This document shows positions 25,350 to 34,430 of a stretch of DNA of 62,197 nt, piece by piece. Positions within the stretch are counted from its first letter, which is position 1. Each line of letters starts with the position of its first letter. Under the pieces are notes generated by a model that saw only the letters and a list, made by a program, of their open reading frames with translations, did no database searches and was not told where the DNA came from. Source of the DNA: Silicimonas sp. (lineage in GTDB: Bacteria > Pseudomonadota > Alphaproteobacteria > Rhodobacterales > Rhodobacteraceae). Location of the stretch: positions 1 to 62,197 of the forward strand of contig JAJDUZ010000002.1 of assembly GCA_022826385.1 (NCBI GenBank). The letters are read 5' to 3'. A program made the translations under genes and the position numbers.

Positions 25350-26153
25350 CTATTGCCCGAGACGCTTGTGAACCTCGTCCAGATCGATCTCGCCCACCGG
25401 CTGCGGGTTGCCCGGGTTTTCGAAGTCATAGCGGAACAGTTCGAAGTCGCGCTTGTAGATTTCATAGACCAGATGCATCGACAGATCGTCGAAGAAGTCT
25501 TCGACCGGGTGTGCGCGTTTCGGGCCGTGACCTTCGCTTTCGTTGAACCGCGGGATCTCGGCGAGGTCGACCGGGACATTCACCGAGACATGGTTCAGGA
25601 CATCGGCCATCCCTTCGTTGAAGCGTTCGGTCCAGAAGATGTTGTCGTAGTGGCCGCCATTGACGATGAAGGTCGAGATATGACCCGACATCGCGGACCA
25701 GTGAATGTCCGGGTCCATCGGCTTGCGGAACCGGATGGTGTCGCGCGCGAACAAGAGGAATCGGCGGAACATCGCGATCTGGTCGAACTCGCCTTCGACA
25801 TTGATGCCGTATTGCTGCGACAGCTGCGGGATCAGGTTGCCACGATAGCGCTGGCCGTTGCGCTGGATGCCGCAAATCTTGTCGAAGAAGGAAGACAGGA
25901 TGCGCGAATAGGGATTGCGGACACAGGTGAAAGCATAGGTCCCCTTGTCGCGCACGTTATGCGAGATCGGTTCGTGGCTGTGGTCCTGCGCCCATTTGTG
26001 CAGCCCTTCGCGCGCGTCGTGAATGTCGCCGTCGAAGAAGGTGCCGTGATCGGAGTAGTACATGATCTGCCCGATCGTCGAGCAGGCGCATTTGGGAACG
26101 ACGCGGTACACCATGCTTTCGCTGAGCGTCATCCAAGTGCCGGGGAAACCCAT
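25350..26153 (-). CDS. Sulfotransferase family 2-type protein
   Basis: 267 residues from ATG 26153 (MGFPGTWMTLSES), with AGAAGG upstream. A far longer open frame continues antisense through the next gene but is a shadow. The 5'-phosphosulfate loop reads VVPKCACSTIGQ (about 19-30); the 3'-phosphate motif reads TCVRNPYSRILSSFF (about 76-90). It would transfer sulfate from PAPS to a carbohydrate. The gene is divergent from a Core-2/I-branching-like glycosyltransferase, so a shared glycan substrate is likely. Confidence 0.85.
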   Translation of the reverse strand: MGFPGTWMTLSESMVYRVVPKCACSTIGQIMYYSDHGTFFDGDIHDAREGLHKWAQDHSHEPISHNVRDKGTYAFTCVRNPYSRILSSFFDKICGIQRNGQRYRGNLIPQLSQQYGINVEGEFDQIAMFRRFLLFARDTIRFRKPMDPDIHWSAMSGHISTFIVNGGHYDNIFWTERFNEGMADVLNHVSVNVPVDLAEIPRFNESEGHGPKRAHPVEDFFDDLSMHLVYEIYKRDFELFRYDFENPGNPQPVGEIDLDEVHKRLGQ

Positions 26154-26294
26154 AAAGCGACAAACCTTCTGTTTAGCTCTACCTGCGAGAGTGCCGCGAC
26201 GTCGGCGACTTGAAAAAAGCAAACTTCGGAGGTTCTTCAATCCTCCGCAGACGCTAGGTCTGTCATAGGCATCGGGCAAAGAGGTAAACAAAAC

Positions 26295-27872
26295 GTGGGT
26301 CAAATCGCCTACATCCTGCTGTGCCACAAAAACGCGGACGCGGTGATCGATCAGGCCCGGCAGCTGACGGCGCCCGGCGATGCGGTTGCCATCCATTTCG
26401 ACGGGAATGCGCCTCGGGCCGAGTACGACAAGATCCGGGCCGAGCTGGCCGACAATCCGCGCGTCACCTTTGCGCGCCGGCGGGTCAAATGCGGTTGGGG
26501 GCACTGGAGCCTTGTCGCCGGCACGCTGGAAGCCGTGCGCGCCGCCGTCGATGCTTTCGAGCGCGCCACGCATTTCTATCTGCTGTCTGGCGACTGCATG
26601 CCGATCAAGACGGCCGAGCATACGCACGCCTTCATCGAGGAACGCGACGCCGATTTCATCGAAAGCCACGACTTCTTCGAAAGCGACTGGATCAAGACCG
26701 GCTTCAAGGAAGAGCGGCTGATCTATCGGCACTGGTTCAACGAGCGGACGCAGTCCAAGCGCTTCTATGCCTCGTACAACCTGCAACGCACCCTTGGACT
26801 GACCCGTCAGCCGCCGAAAGATTTCCAGATGATGATCGGCAGCCAGTGGTGGTGCCTGCGGCGTCACACGGTCGAGGCGATCCTTGACCTGATTGACCAG
26901 CGGCCCGATGTCCTGCGGTTCTTCCGGACAACCTGGATCCCTGACGAGACGTTCTTTCAGACGCTGGTCCGCCACCTTGTCCCCGAGACCGAGATCGACA
27001 ACCGGACGCTGACCTTTCTGATGTTCAGCGACTACGGGATGCCGGTGTCGTTCTATAATGACCACTATGATCTGTTGCTGGCGCAGGATTACCTCTTTGC
27101 GCGCAAGGTCAGCCCGGAAGCCTTGGAACTGAAAACAAGGCTGGGCGCGCTTTATGCCCGGACCGGCATGAGTTTCCGCACCTCCGACGAAGGACCGCGG
27201 CTCTTCAAGTTCCTGACCGGGCGCGGACGGATCGGCGAACGTTTCGCGCCGCGGTTCTGGGAAAAGGATTCGACCATTGGCCGGGAACGGTCGCTGCTGA
27301 TCGTGACCTGCAAGAAGTGGCACGTGGCCAAGCGGCTGCTGGATCGCGTCGGCTCGGTCTCGAACTTGCCGACGATCGAATATCTCTTTGACGAAGAAGA
27401 CACGCCCCTGCCCGACCTTGGCGGCATTCAGGCGACGCTGGAAAAACGCACGCGTCACCGGCGCGCGATGATGCGGATGCTGTTCGACTATTACGAGACA
27501 GACCAGTTGCTGATCTGCCTTGATCCGTCGAACCTTGAGCTATTCCGCGATTTCTACTCGGACCGCAGCGAAACGCGGCTTCTGGAAATCGAGTGCAATT
27601 ATACCGACAGCTATCTTGAGGGCCACGCGAAGCGGGTCGGCCTGGCGGGCGATCACACCAGTGACGAGACCTTTGCCACGCTGTTGCCGACCATCCGGAA
27701 CGACGTCTTCCGCGAGAGCGAATTGATCCGGGACCAGAACTTCCCCGAATTCTATCGCATCCGCGAACGGAACGCGCCCGAGGAAAACGCTGTTCCACTT
27801 GCAGAATTCCTGGGAATCGACGCAAACAAGGCGGGTGAGGTCACCGGGACCGAATACCTCTTTGTCGACTGA
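26295..27872 (+). CDS. Core-2/I-branching-like glycosyltransferase with DUF5928-type C-terminus
   Basis: 525 residues, GTG start at 26295 behind GAGGT. The N-terminal half (MGQIAYILLCHKNAD, IHFDGN, LLSGDCMPI) is the GT14-type beta-1,6-N-acetylglucosaminyltransferase fold; SQWWCLRRHTVE and DETFFQTLV follow. The C-terminal about 200 residues (from ERSLLIVTCKKWHVAKRLL) match what I recall as the DUF5928 region found behind such domains in Roseobacter-type bacteria. It is divergent from the sulfotransferase (141-nt shared promoter region) and followed by the HIT gene after 8 nt. Substrate unknown; surface glycan likely. Confidence 0.82.
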   Translation: MGQIAYILLCHKNADAVIDQARQLTAPGDAVAIHFDGNAPRAEYDKIRAELADNPRVTFARRRVKCGWGHWSLVAGTLEAVRAAVDAFERATHFYLLSGDCMPIKTAEHTHAFIEERDADFIESHDFFESDWIKTGFKEERLIYRHWFNERTQSKRFYASYNLQRTLGLTRQPPKDFQMMIGSQWWCLRRHTVEAILDLIDQRPDVLRFFRTTWIPDETFFQTLVRHLVPETEIDNRTLTFLMFSDYGMPVSFYNDHYDLLLAQDYLFARKVSPEALELKTRLGALYARTGMSFRTSDEGPRLFKFLTGRGRIGERFAPRFWEKDSTIGRERSLLIVTCKKWHVAKRLLDRVGSVSNLPTIEYLFDEEDTPLPDLGGIQATLEKRTRHRRAMMRMLFDYYETDQLLICLDPSNLELFRDFYSDRSETRLLEIECNYTDSYLEGHAKRVGLAGDHTSDETFATLLPTIRNDVFRESELIRDQNFPEFYRIRERNAPEENAVPLAEFLGIDANKAGEVTGTEYLFVD

Positions 27873-27880
27873 GGACTGCC

Positions 27881-28258
27881 ATGGCTTACGTGTATGACGA
27901 TCAGAACATCTTCGCGAAAATCCTGCGGGGCGAGATCCCGAACACGACGGTGAGGGAAACCGAACACACGCTGGCCTTTGCCGACATCTATCCGCAAGCG
28001 CCGCATCATGTGCTGGTCATCCCCAAAGGTGCCTATGTCACGGCGGACCATTTCGCCAACGAAGCCAGCGAGGCCGAAATCGTGGATTTCTGGCGGACGT
28101 TTGGGTCAATCTGCACCGAACTTGGCGTGACGCCTGACAGCGCCGCGGGCTATCGGATCATCTCGAACGCCGGCGAGGACGGAGTTCAGGAGGTTCCGCA
28201 TTTCCACCTGCACATCCTGGCGGGCCGCGGCTTGGGCCGGATGCTGAACCCGGTTTAA
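27881..28258 (+). CDS. HIT-family protein
   Basis: 125 residues. The histidine triad HFHLHIL is near the C-terminus (about 107-113), with N-terminal IFAKILRGEIPNT typical of HIT/HINT nucleotide hydrolases that cleave AMP from adenylated compounds. The physiological substrate is not known. It starts 8 nt after the glycosyltransferase stop. Confidence 0.92.
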   Translation: MAYVYDDQNIFAKILRGEIPNTTVRETEHTLAFADIYPQAPHHVLVIPKGAYVTADHFANEASEAEIVDFWRTFGSICTELGVTPDSAAGYRIISNAGEDGVQEVPHFHLHILAGRGLGRMLNPV

Positions 28259-28321
28259 GAGGTTCTTTCCCTTTTCAGCGGCAGGGACTAGAACACAAGT
28301 ATAGACAAGAGGTTGCCCATT

Positions 28322-28501
28322 ATGTCTCAGCAAACCCAGACCCCGCCCCCCGAGACGGAATATGTCACGACCACGCGGATCGCCTGCGATGGCGGCGACG
28401 GTGCTTTGGGTCACCCGCGCGTCTGGCTCTCGATCGACGAAAAGCTCGGCTATGTCGAATGCGGATATTGCGACAAGCGGTTTGTTCTTAAAAAGGACTG
28501 A
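28322..28501 (+). CDS. Small CHCC zinc-finger protein (NDUFS6-like)
   Basis: 59 residues from ATG 28322. Cysteines and one His (ACDG, GHPRV, VECGYCDKRF) form the CHCC zinc-finger pattern shared with the mitochondrial complex I subunit NDUFS6. Its role in alphaproteobacteria may also be at complex I. A TTG nine bases upstream is a less likely start. Confidence 0.85.
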   Translation: MSQQTQTPPPETEYVTTTRIACDGGDGALGHPRVWLSIDEKLGYVECGYCDKRFVLKKD

Positions 28502-28594
28502 TCTGACACACGCTTTCGGGGATTGATTTCCGTCATTGCAACTTTTAGGTGTGCAGAAGTGTAATCTGTGACATAGTTTTGTCAGGGAGGCCAA

Positions 28595-28648
28595 ATGGCT
28601 CGCAAGAATGCGGGCGGCCGCTTCGGGGAAGAATTCCATTGGGGCTAG
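28595..28648 (+). CDS. Possible 17-residue leader ORF overlapping the GAF gene
   Basis: ATG 28595 has GGAGG four nt upstream and reads MARKNAGGRFGEEFHWG before a TAG at 28646-28648. Its end overlaps the proposed TTG start of the GAF gene by 10 nt in another frame, so it could couple translation. It may equally be the true N-terminus if a frameshift or sequence error exists. Tentative. Confidence 0.25.
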   Translation: MARKNAGGRFGEEFHWG

Positions 28649-29193
28649 AACACCAGAGAGTCAGACAACGATTTGACTTGCACGACCTTGGTCTGTTCGA
28701 CGGACCGCCACTCAAAGGCGCCGCAATCGTCACCGACATCGCAGCCGAGAGCTTGGGCGCAACAAGCGCTGCGTTTGTCGCGTTCAACGACATGGCGGGC
28801 GAAGCCGTGTTGCGCAGCGTCTCACGGCGGCTGACGCGCGGCGTGACATGGCCGCTGCAGGACAGCGTTGTGGCGCTGGTTCGGGAAACCAACGGTGTCA
28901 TCGCCGTTTCGGATCTTGTGCGCGACGCCCTGCACGCCGGAGAGCGCGTGCAGCTTGGCATGTCGGCGGTTCTGGCGTCGCCCGTTCTGGGGCCAGACGA
29001 GTATCCAATCGGAGCCTTGGTGGCCTTCGATGCCCAACCAAGGGTTTGGACCCGTGCCCAACATCGCAAACTGGACAATCTCGCCTATCTGGTGACGCAG
29101 GAAATCACCCTGCGCGCAAGTTTCGCGACGCTGCAACTGATGGCACAGGAATTCGACCCGTACAGGGTGAAGGTTCAGTCTTCCGAGCAGTGA
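28639..29193 (+). CDS. GAF-domain protein
   Basis: 184 residues from a TTG at 28639; no ATG exists in this frame, and the longer open frame (GTG 28549) begins with unconvincing sequence. The GAF-like fold runs from about residue 20 to 165 (ITDIAAE-like helix, then SVVALVRETNGVIAVSDLV and SPVLGPDEYPIGALVAFD). The ligand is unknown and no output domain is fused. Its 3' end overlaps the convergent gene by 19 nt. Confidence 0.7.
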   Translation: MGLEHQRVRQRFDLHDLGLFDGPPLKGAAIVTDIAAESLGATSAAFVAFNDMAGEAVLRSVSRRLTRGVTWPLQDSVVALVRETNGVIAVSDLVRDALHAGERVQLGMSAVLASPVLGPDEYPIGALVAFDAQPRVWTRAQHRKLDNLAYLVTQEITLRASFATLQLMAQEFDPYRVKVQSSEQ

Positions 29194-29558
29194 CGCCGGA
29201 AAGCGCGCTTCAGCAAATCCAGTTCGGCGCGCAGCAACGAGACTTCCGCCCGGATGTCGTCATCGACCACTTCGCCTGCGAAAATGGTTTCATGCGCCAG
29301 CGCATCGCCGGTGCTGGCATCTTCGATGACGAAGGTCTGAACACCGTCCGACAACCGCTCGACCGGCAGTCGGAACCGGACAAGCCAGCGATGCGGCTCG
29401 CCCGGTGGTGCATCGGCCTCGACCGTTTCCGGCTCGCCCACCAATTCATCCCGATGTCGCAGAAGAAGACGTGGTGCCGACGCGCCGCGCGACGAAAGAA
29501 GGCCTTCCCAGACCCCTTCCGCCAGTCGCATCCGTGTCAGCGTCATCTCGGCCAACAT
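29175..29558 (-). CDS. Hypothetical protein downstream of DUF6478 gene
   Basis: 127 residues, no recognised domain. The first 95 residues look like beta strands (RLLLRHRDELVG, HRWLVRFRLPVERL); the last 30 form a helix with heptad-like leucines (AEVSLLRAELDLLKRAF). AGGAG lies four nt before the ATG. It begins 7 nt after the DUF6478 gene and is probably co-translated with it. Function unknown. Confidence 0.65.
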   Translation of the reverse strand: MLAEMTLTRMRLAEGVWEGLLSSRGASAPRLLLRHRDELVGEPETVEADAPPGEPHRWLVRFRLPVERLSDGVQTFVIEDASTGDALAHETIFAGEVVDDDIRAEVSLLRAELDLLKRAFRRHCSED

Positions 29559-29565
29559 CCGTCTC

Positions 29566-30396
29566 CTAGAACTCGGCGCGCGGACGACGGGACAGCGTCA
29601 GGTCGCGCAACGTTATGGCATTCATTTCCGGACCTTCGAAGATCAGGTCCAGCCAGGCCCGCTCGATCCGGCTTTCGTTGAGGCGCGTGGCGTTCATGTC
29701 AAACTCAAGCAGCAGTTCGCCACTCGACCCTTCGAACTCGCGCACCAACTGTTCCACGTTCGGCCCGTGACGCACGTTCATGCGCCCGAAAATCTCCAGC
29801 GGCTTTTCGGTTTCGACCCGGATCTCCAACCGGATGATATGGCGCCGGGTCAGCCCGCTGACCCCTTCCGGCGGCAGGTCGACCACAAGGCTGAGGAACG
29901 AACCATCGAACCGGAAAACATCCATCCGAAGACCGAAGGCCGCGATGTCCTCGGCCTTGGTGTTTCGAAGCTGGCGCACAGACAATTCGCTGAGGGTGCA
30001 GTCATGGAACACCTTGGCTTCCCGTCCAATCGGGGTCTTGGTCTCGACCATGGCATAGCCCATCGGCTTGACCGGACCGCGCCAGAGCTCGGGCCGCCAC
30101 GCCCAATCAGAATGCATCGGGCGGCGCACACCAGCCTCGCCCTGAAGCGGCAGGGCCAGACGTTCTTCTGCCACATGCAAAACTTTGTCGACGCGGCGCC
30201 CAAGCGAACGGGCGCGTTGACGCAGCTGTTTCAGCTCGCCCGCGTCAAGCGTCTCGGCCGCGCGTGCCGCGCGATCCCACCGCCGAAGGGTCCCTTTGTC
30301 TAGCAGCCCGAACAAGGTTTCCGCTCGTTTGTTGTGACATGGATAATAGTCACCATGACGCGTTTTGGGCAACGCCCGTTCTTTGCCATAGGTCAA
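29566..30396 (-). CDS. DUF6478-type protein
   Basis: Up to 276 residues, with the first codon a TTG at 30396; another TTG at 30372 is possible, and no in-frame ATG is near. The core begins about LLDKGTLRRWDRAARAAE and contains DWAWRPELWRGPV and VFHDCTLSELSVRQLRN, as I recall from DUF6478 proteins of Rhodobacteraceae. The function is unknown; the second half resembles a beta-sandwich. It is paired with the next gene. Confidence 0.7.
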   Translation of the reverse strand: MTYGKERALPKTRHGDYYPCHNKRAETLFGLLDKGTLRRWDRAARAAETLDAGELKQLRQRARSLGRRVDKVLHVAEERLALPLQGEAGVRRPMHSDWAWRPELWRGPVKPMGYAMVETKTPIGREAKVFHDCTLSELSVRQLRNTKAEDIAAFGLRMDVFRFDGSFLSLVVDLPPEGVSGLTRRHIIRLEIRVETEKPLEIFGRMNVRHGPNVEQLVREFEGSSGELLLEFDMNATRLNESRIERAWLDLIFEGPEMNAITLRDLTLSRRPRAEF

Positions 30397-30412
30397 AGAA
30401 ATTACGCAGCTG

Positions 30413-31024
30413 TTAACCCTGATTGGCCGCTTTCAGTTCAGCCACCTGGGCTTCCAGCGTTGCAAGGCCGTCTTCTGCCGCGATCTCGTCCTCGAGCCGG
30501 GTGTAGAACGACACGGCGACAAAGCGACCTTCGAGACCGAAGAGCGCGCGCCAAACTTCGTTCGATGCGCCGGGAGCGGCGCTGCTATCAGCGGCATGAA
30601 GATACAAGAGTCCGTCTTGCAGACGGGTGTCGAGGATGTCGACGCTTTCCGCGTCACCATCGCGGGCCAATGCGGCGCGGCCCGCTTCCGAGACGAAGAA
30701 CTTCTGCAGGGTTTCACCGTCGGGCAGGTCACCGGCTTCGGCCTCGACCGAGACCGTGACAAGGCCCGGCACTTGCGGACGCGGCAGCCTGTCGTTTCCG
30801 GCAATCGCCGCGCAGCTTCCCAGAACGACAACCACCGTGTCCGAACCTGTGCGCGACGTCGCCTCGTCGATGCACCAGCCCTCGGCCCCGGCGACGATGG
30901 TGCCGTCGGGAAGTTGTATCTTTTCCGGAGCTTTGCGGCCGAACCCGCCGAACTCGAAACCACCGTCACACGCCGCCAGCACGACACAAATCGCGCTGGC
31001 GAAAAGAGCCTTAGAGATCCGCAT
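30413..31024 (-). CDS. Putative lipoprotein overlapping ilvD
   Basis: 203 residues. The signal peptide ends with a good lipobox (VVLAAC, Cys19), so it should be acylated by Lgt. No known domain was recognised; a helical C-terminus ([14 protein letters not shown]) is visible. Its start lies inside the last 14 nt of ilvD, so its translation is tied to ilvD, although a functional link is not evident. Confidence 0.75.
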   Translation of the reverse strand: MRISKALFASAICVVLAACDGGFEFGGFGRKAPEKIQLPDGTIVAGAEGWCIDEATSRTGSDTVVVVLGSCAAIAGNDRLPRPQVPGLVTVSVEAEAGDLPDGETLQKFFVSEAGRAALARDGDAESVDILDTRLQDGLLYLHAADSSAAPGASNEVWRALFGLEGRFVAVSFYTRLEDEIAAEDGLATLEAQVAELKAANQG

Positions 31025-32735
31025 AGATGTGCTTTTCTTCCTTCGCCCCCGGATGGGTCACCGCGCCAAGACGGGTCGAGCCGACAAGCTGCGCGTATTT
31101 CCAAAGCGCGCCCGAACTGTAGATCGTCTCGCGGGGTTTGTATTCGCGGGCCTCAAGCTCGTCCTCCGAAACGGCAACGCTGATCTCGCCCTTGATGGCG
31201 TCGATGGTGATCATGTCGCCGTCACGCAGCTTGCCGATCGGGCCGCCACGGGCGCTTTCAGGGCCGACATGCCCGACGCAGAACCCACGGGTCGCGCCCG
31301 AGAAGCGGCCATCGGTGATCAGCGCGACTTTCTTGCCCATGCCCTGCCCCGACAGGGCTGCGGTCGTGGCCAGCATCTCGCGCATGCCGGGGCCCGACGC
31401 CGGGCCTTCATTGCGGATCACCAGCACTTCGCCTTCCTTGTAGGCGCGCTGCTTGACGGCTTCGAACGCGTCTTCCTCGCATTCGAAGACACGGGCCGGG
31501 CCGGTAAAGACCTGCTCGTCCTCGGCCATGCCAGCGACCTTCACGATCGCGCCCTCGGGGGCAAGGTTGCCCTTGAGGCCAACGACGCCACCGGTCTTGG
31601 TGATCGGGTTTTCGATCGGATAGATGACCGTGCCATCGGCCCAGCCTTCGATCTTGTCCAACGCCTCGCCGATGGTTTCGCCGCTGGCGGTCATGCAGTC
31701 TTCGTGGATCAGACCGGCCTTGCGCAGTTCTTTCATCACGACCGGCACGCCGCCCGCTTCGTAAAGGTCCTTGGCCACATACTGGCCGCCCGGTTTCAGG
31801 TCGACGAAATAGGGCGTGTCGCGGAAGATCTCGCAGACATCGTCCAGATCGAAATCGATCCCCGCTTCATGCGCGATGGCTGGCAGGTGCAGACCAGCAT
31901 TGGTCGAGCCACCCGTGCAGGCGACGACACGCGCGGCGTTCTCGAGGCTCTTGCGGGTCACGACATCACGGGCGCGAATGTTCTTTTCCAGAAGTTCCAT
32001 CACCGCAAGGCCACTGGCGGTGGCATAGGCGTCGCGGCTTTCATAGGGCGCAGGCGCACCCGACGAGTTCAGCAATGCGAGGCCGATCGCCTCGGACACG
32101 CAGGCCATGGTGTTGGCGGTGAACTGGCCGCCGCAGGCCCCGGCACTGGGGCAGGCGACTTTTTCAAGGGCACGCAGTTCCTCGTCCGAGTTCTGGCCGG
32201 CCTGGTGACGGCCCACGGCTTCGAAGACGTCCTGCACGGTCACGTCGCGGCCCTGGAACCGGCCCGGCATAATCGAGCCGCCATAGATGAAGACCGAGGG
32301 CACGTTCAGGCGGACCATCGCCATCATCATGCCCGGCAAGGATTTATCGCAGCCCGCAAGGCCGACAATCGCGTCATAGCAGTGACCGCGCATGGTCAGC
32401 TCGACCGTATCGGCAATCGCCTCGCGCGATGCCAGCGACGAGCGCATGCCTTCGTGGCCCATCGCGATCCCGTCGGTCACGGTGATCGTGGTGAATTCGC
32501 GGGGCGTGCCGAAGCCTTCCTTGACGCCCAGTTTCACGGCCTGCGCCTGGCGGTTCAGCGCAATATTGCAGGGCGCAGCTTCGTTCCAGCAGGTGGCCAC
32601 GCCGATAAAGGGCTGTGCGATCTCTTCTTCCGAGATGCCCATCGCATAGTAGTAGGACCGGTGCGGCGCACGGGCCGGACCCTCGGTCACGTGACGGCTG
32701 GGCAGTTTGGATTTGTCGAACTTTTTCTTGAGCAT
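31011..32735 (-). CDS. ilvD: Dihydroxy-acid dehydratase
   Basis: 574 residues. It dehydrates 2,3-dihydroxy-acids in valine, leucine and isoleucine synthesis and uses a [2Fe-2S] cluster. The ligand motifs [13 protein letters not shown] and [15 protein letters not shown] and the [14 protein letters not shown] block are present. The start at [11 protein letters not shown] (32735) is usual. Upstream lies a 166-nt gap and a divergent lipoprotein gene. Confidence 0.96.
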   Translation of the reverse strand: MLKKKFDKSKLPSRHVTEGPARAPHRSYYYAMGISEEEIAQPFIGVATCWNEAAPCNIALNRQAQAVKLGVKEGFGTPREFTTITVTDGIAMGHEGMRSSLASREAIADTVELTMRGHCYDAIVGLAGCDKSLPGMMMAMVRLNVPSVFIYGGSIMPGRFQGRDVTVQDVFEAVGRHQAGQNSDEELRALEKVACPSAGACGGQFTANTMACVSEAIGLALLNSSGAPAPYESRDAYATASGLAVMELLEKNIRARDVVTRKSLENAARVVACTGGSTNAGLHLPAIAHEAGIDFDLDDVCEIFRDTPYFVDLKPGGQYVAKDLYEAGGVPVVMKELRKAGLIHEDCMTASGETIGEALDKIEGWADGTVIYPIENPITKTGGVVGLKGNLAPEGAIVKVAGMAEDEQVFTGPARVFECEEDAFEAVKQRAYKEGEVLVIRNEGPASGPGMREMLATTAALSGQGMGKKVALITDGRFSGATRGFCVGHVGPESARGGPIGKLRDGDMITIDAIKGEISVAVSEDELEAREYKPRETIYSSGALWKYAQLVGSTRLGAVTHPGAKEEKHIYADL

Positions 32736-32901
32736 GGCGCTGGCCTCCCCGAAGCTTTTGAGGAGGCATAGAGAAGCGCCGTGCCCCTTGCAAGATGCGG
32801 CACGCGCTGGAATAGCAAGAACGCCCCTCGCAAATTTACGCTCTGTTCAGATTACTGGCCCATGCTGGCGCACGTTACGTTCGATCGTGGAGACGTTTGC
32901 G

Positions 32902-33411
32902 GTGCGCCTGCCCTTTGTGTGTTCGTTGGTTCTGGGTCTGTTGGCCGGATGCGGATCAATCTCGCCTCCTCTGATGAAGTCGGGCCTGAACGACTTCGAA
33001 CTGCGCTCTGACACGATGAAACTGGTTCATGTCTGCCTGAGCGCCTTGGAAAAGAACGCGATCAAGCTATCGGTGCCGGGTGAGGGATTTCGACGACATG
33101 GCAAGAACGCCTATGCGAAAACAGCCTTTGCCACGCCGTACAAAAGCGTTCCTGGCCAAGAGGTGAGCATCCGGTTTTCGCCCGATGTGGAACGCCCGGC
33201 CTGCGCTGTCGAAGTCACGGGGTTTCATGCCAACCGGATGATCCTCTTCGAGGCGATTGGAGAGGCCAGCAGATCGGCCGGGTGGCAGCACAGCAGATTT
33301 CGCAAGTCGGGGGCCGGTATTGTCTCGGCCAAAGGGTCCATGCGGGTCGAGGTGCGACCGGGCCACCGAACCGAAGACCACATGATATTCGTGCATTTCC
33401 ACCGGCAATAG
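32902..33411 (+). CDS. Hypothetical lipoprotein
   Basis: 169 residues from GTG 32902 with GGAG nine nt upstream. The signal peptide VRLPFVCSLVLGLLAGC ends in lipobox LLAGC. No domain was recognised. The longer frame back to 32707 overlaps ilvD antisense and is rejected. It lies 64 nt before accD. Confidence 0.68.
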   Translation: MRLPFVCSLVLGLLAGCGSISPPLMKSGLNDFELRSDTMKLVHVCLSALEKNAIKLSVPGEGFRRHGKNAYAKTAFATPYKSVPGQEVSIRFSPDVERPACAVEVTGFHANRMILFEAIGEASRSAGWQHSRFRKSGAGIVSAKGSMRVEVRPGHRTEDHMIFVHFHRQ

Positions 33412-33475
33412 CTGCCCGATTGCATTTTCGTGCGCCCGGCCTTAACTGGAGGCAAACCAAACGGGCAGCCCGCGC

Positions 33476-34417
33476 ATGAACTGGATCTCGAATTACGTTC
33501 GTCCGAAAATCAACTCGCTCTTCTCGCGCCGGGAAGTGCCGGACAATCTTTGGACCAAGTGCCCGGATTGCGGAACCATGCTGTTCCATCGCGAGTTGAG
33601 CGACAACCTGAACGTCTGCACGAATTGCGATCACCACATGGCCATCACGGCCCGGGATCGCCTGACGGCGCTTTTTGACAACGGTGTGTTCACCGAAGTC
33701 GCGGTGCCACAGCCAACAGCCGACCCGCTGCAGTTCCGCGACCAGAAACGCTATCCGGACCGTCTGAAGACCGCGCAGCGCGACACCGGCGAAACCGAGG
33801 CGATGCTGGTGGCCGAGGGCGAGATTGGCCGGACCCCGATCGTCGCCGCCTGCCAGGACTTTTCGTTCATGGGTGGGTCGATGGGCATGTTCGTGGGCAA
33901 CGCCATCATTGCCGCCGCCGAACGCGCGGTGGAACGCAAGCGCCCGTTGATCCTGTTCTCTGCCGCGGGCGGCGCCCGCATGCAGGAAGGCATCCTGTCG
34001 CTGATGCAAATGCCGCGCACGACGGTTGCCGTCGAAATGGTGCGCGAAGCCGGACTGCCTTACATCGTCGTGCTGACGCATCCAACGACCGGCGGGGTCA
34101 CCGCCTCGTATGCAATGCTGGGCGATGTCCAGATCGCCGAGCCGAACGCCTTGATCTGTTTTGCCGGACCGCGCGTCATCGAACAGACCATTCGCGAGAA
34201 ACTGCCCGAAGGCTTCCAGCGGTCCGAGTACCTGCTGGATCACGGGATGCTGGATCGCGTGACCCATCGGCGCGACATGAAGGACGAATTGGTCACCATC
34301 ACGCGGATGCTGATGGGGATGCCCCCCGCGGTGAAAGGCGATCTGCCGGCGCCGACGGAAGATACCAAGGCCGAGACGGAAACGCCGGCGGCCGAGACGA
34401 CCGACGCGCAAGGCTGA
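33476..34417 (+). CDS. accD: Acetyl-CoA carboxylase carboxyltransferase subunit beta
   Basis: 313 residues. The N-terminal zinc ribbon has paired cysteines (CPDCG and CTNCDHH, about residues 27-49). The crotonase-like carboxyltransferase core follows ([23 protein letters not shown]). With AccA it makes malonyl-CoA for fatty acid synthesis. A C-terminal Glu/Thr/Pro-rich tail is usual in the group. folC follows after 13 nt, the classic accD-folC operon. Confidence 0.96.
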   Translation: MNWISNYVRPKINSLFSRREVPDNLWTKCPDCGTMLFHRELSDNLNVCTNCDHHMAITARDRLTALFDNGVFTEVAVPQPTADPLQFRDQKRYPDRLKTAQRDTGETEAMLVAEGEIGRTPIVAACQDFSFMGGSMGMFVGNAIIAAAERAVERKRPLILFSAAGGARMQEGILSLMQMPRTTVAVEMVREAGLPYIVVLTHPTTGGVTASYAMLGDVQIAEPNALICFAGPRVIEQTIREKLPEGFQRSEYLLDHGMLDRVTHRRDMKDELVTITRMLMGMPPAVKGDLPAPTEDTKAETETPAAETTDAQG

Positions 34418-34430
34418 CTTCCGGGCGGGA

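Noticed and set aside
26154-27458. Minus-strand frame of 702 codons covering the sulfotransferase and the whole antisense of the glycosyltransferase
   Set aside because: Only the part to 26153 has sulfotransferase motifs. The rest is antisense to a gene with clear motifs, and GC-rich third positions on one strand keep the opposite frame open.
30627-32771. 714-codon plus-strand frame antisense to ilvD and its neighbour
   Set aside because: ilvD has intact active-site motifs on the minus strand; the antisense translation is His/Gly/Asp-rich without any domain.
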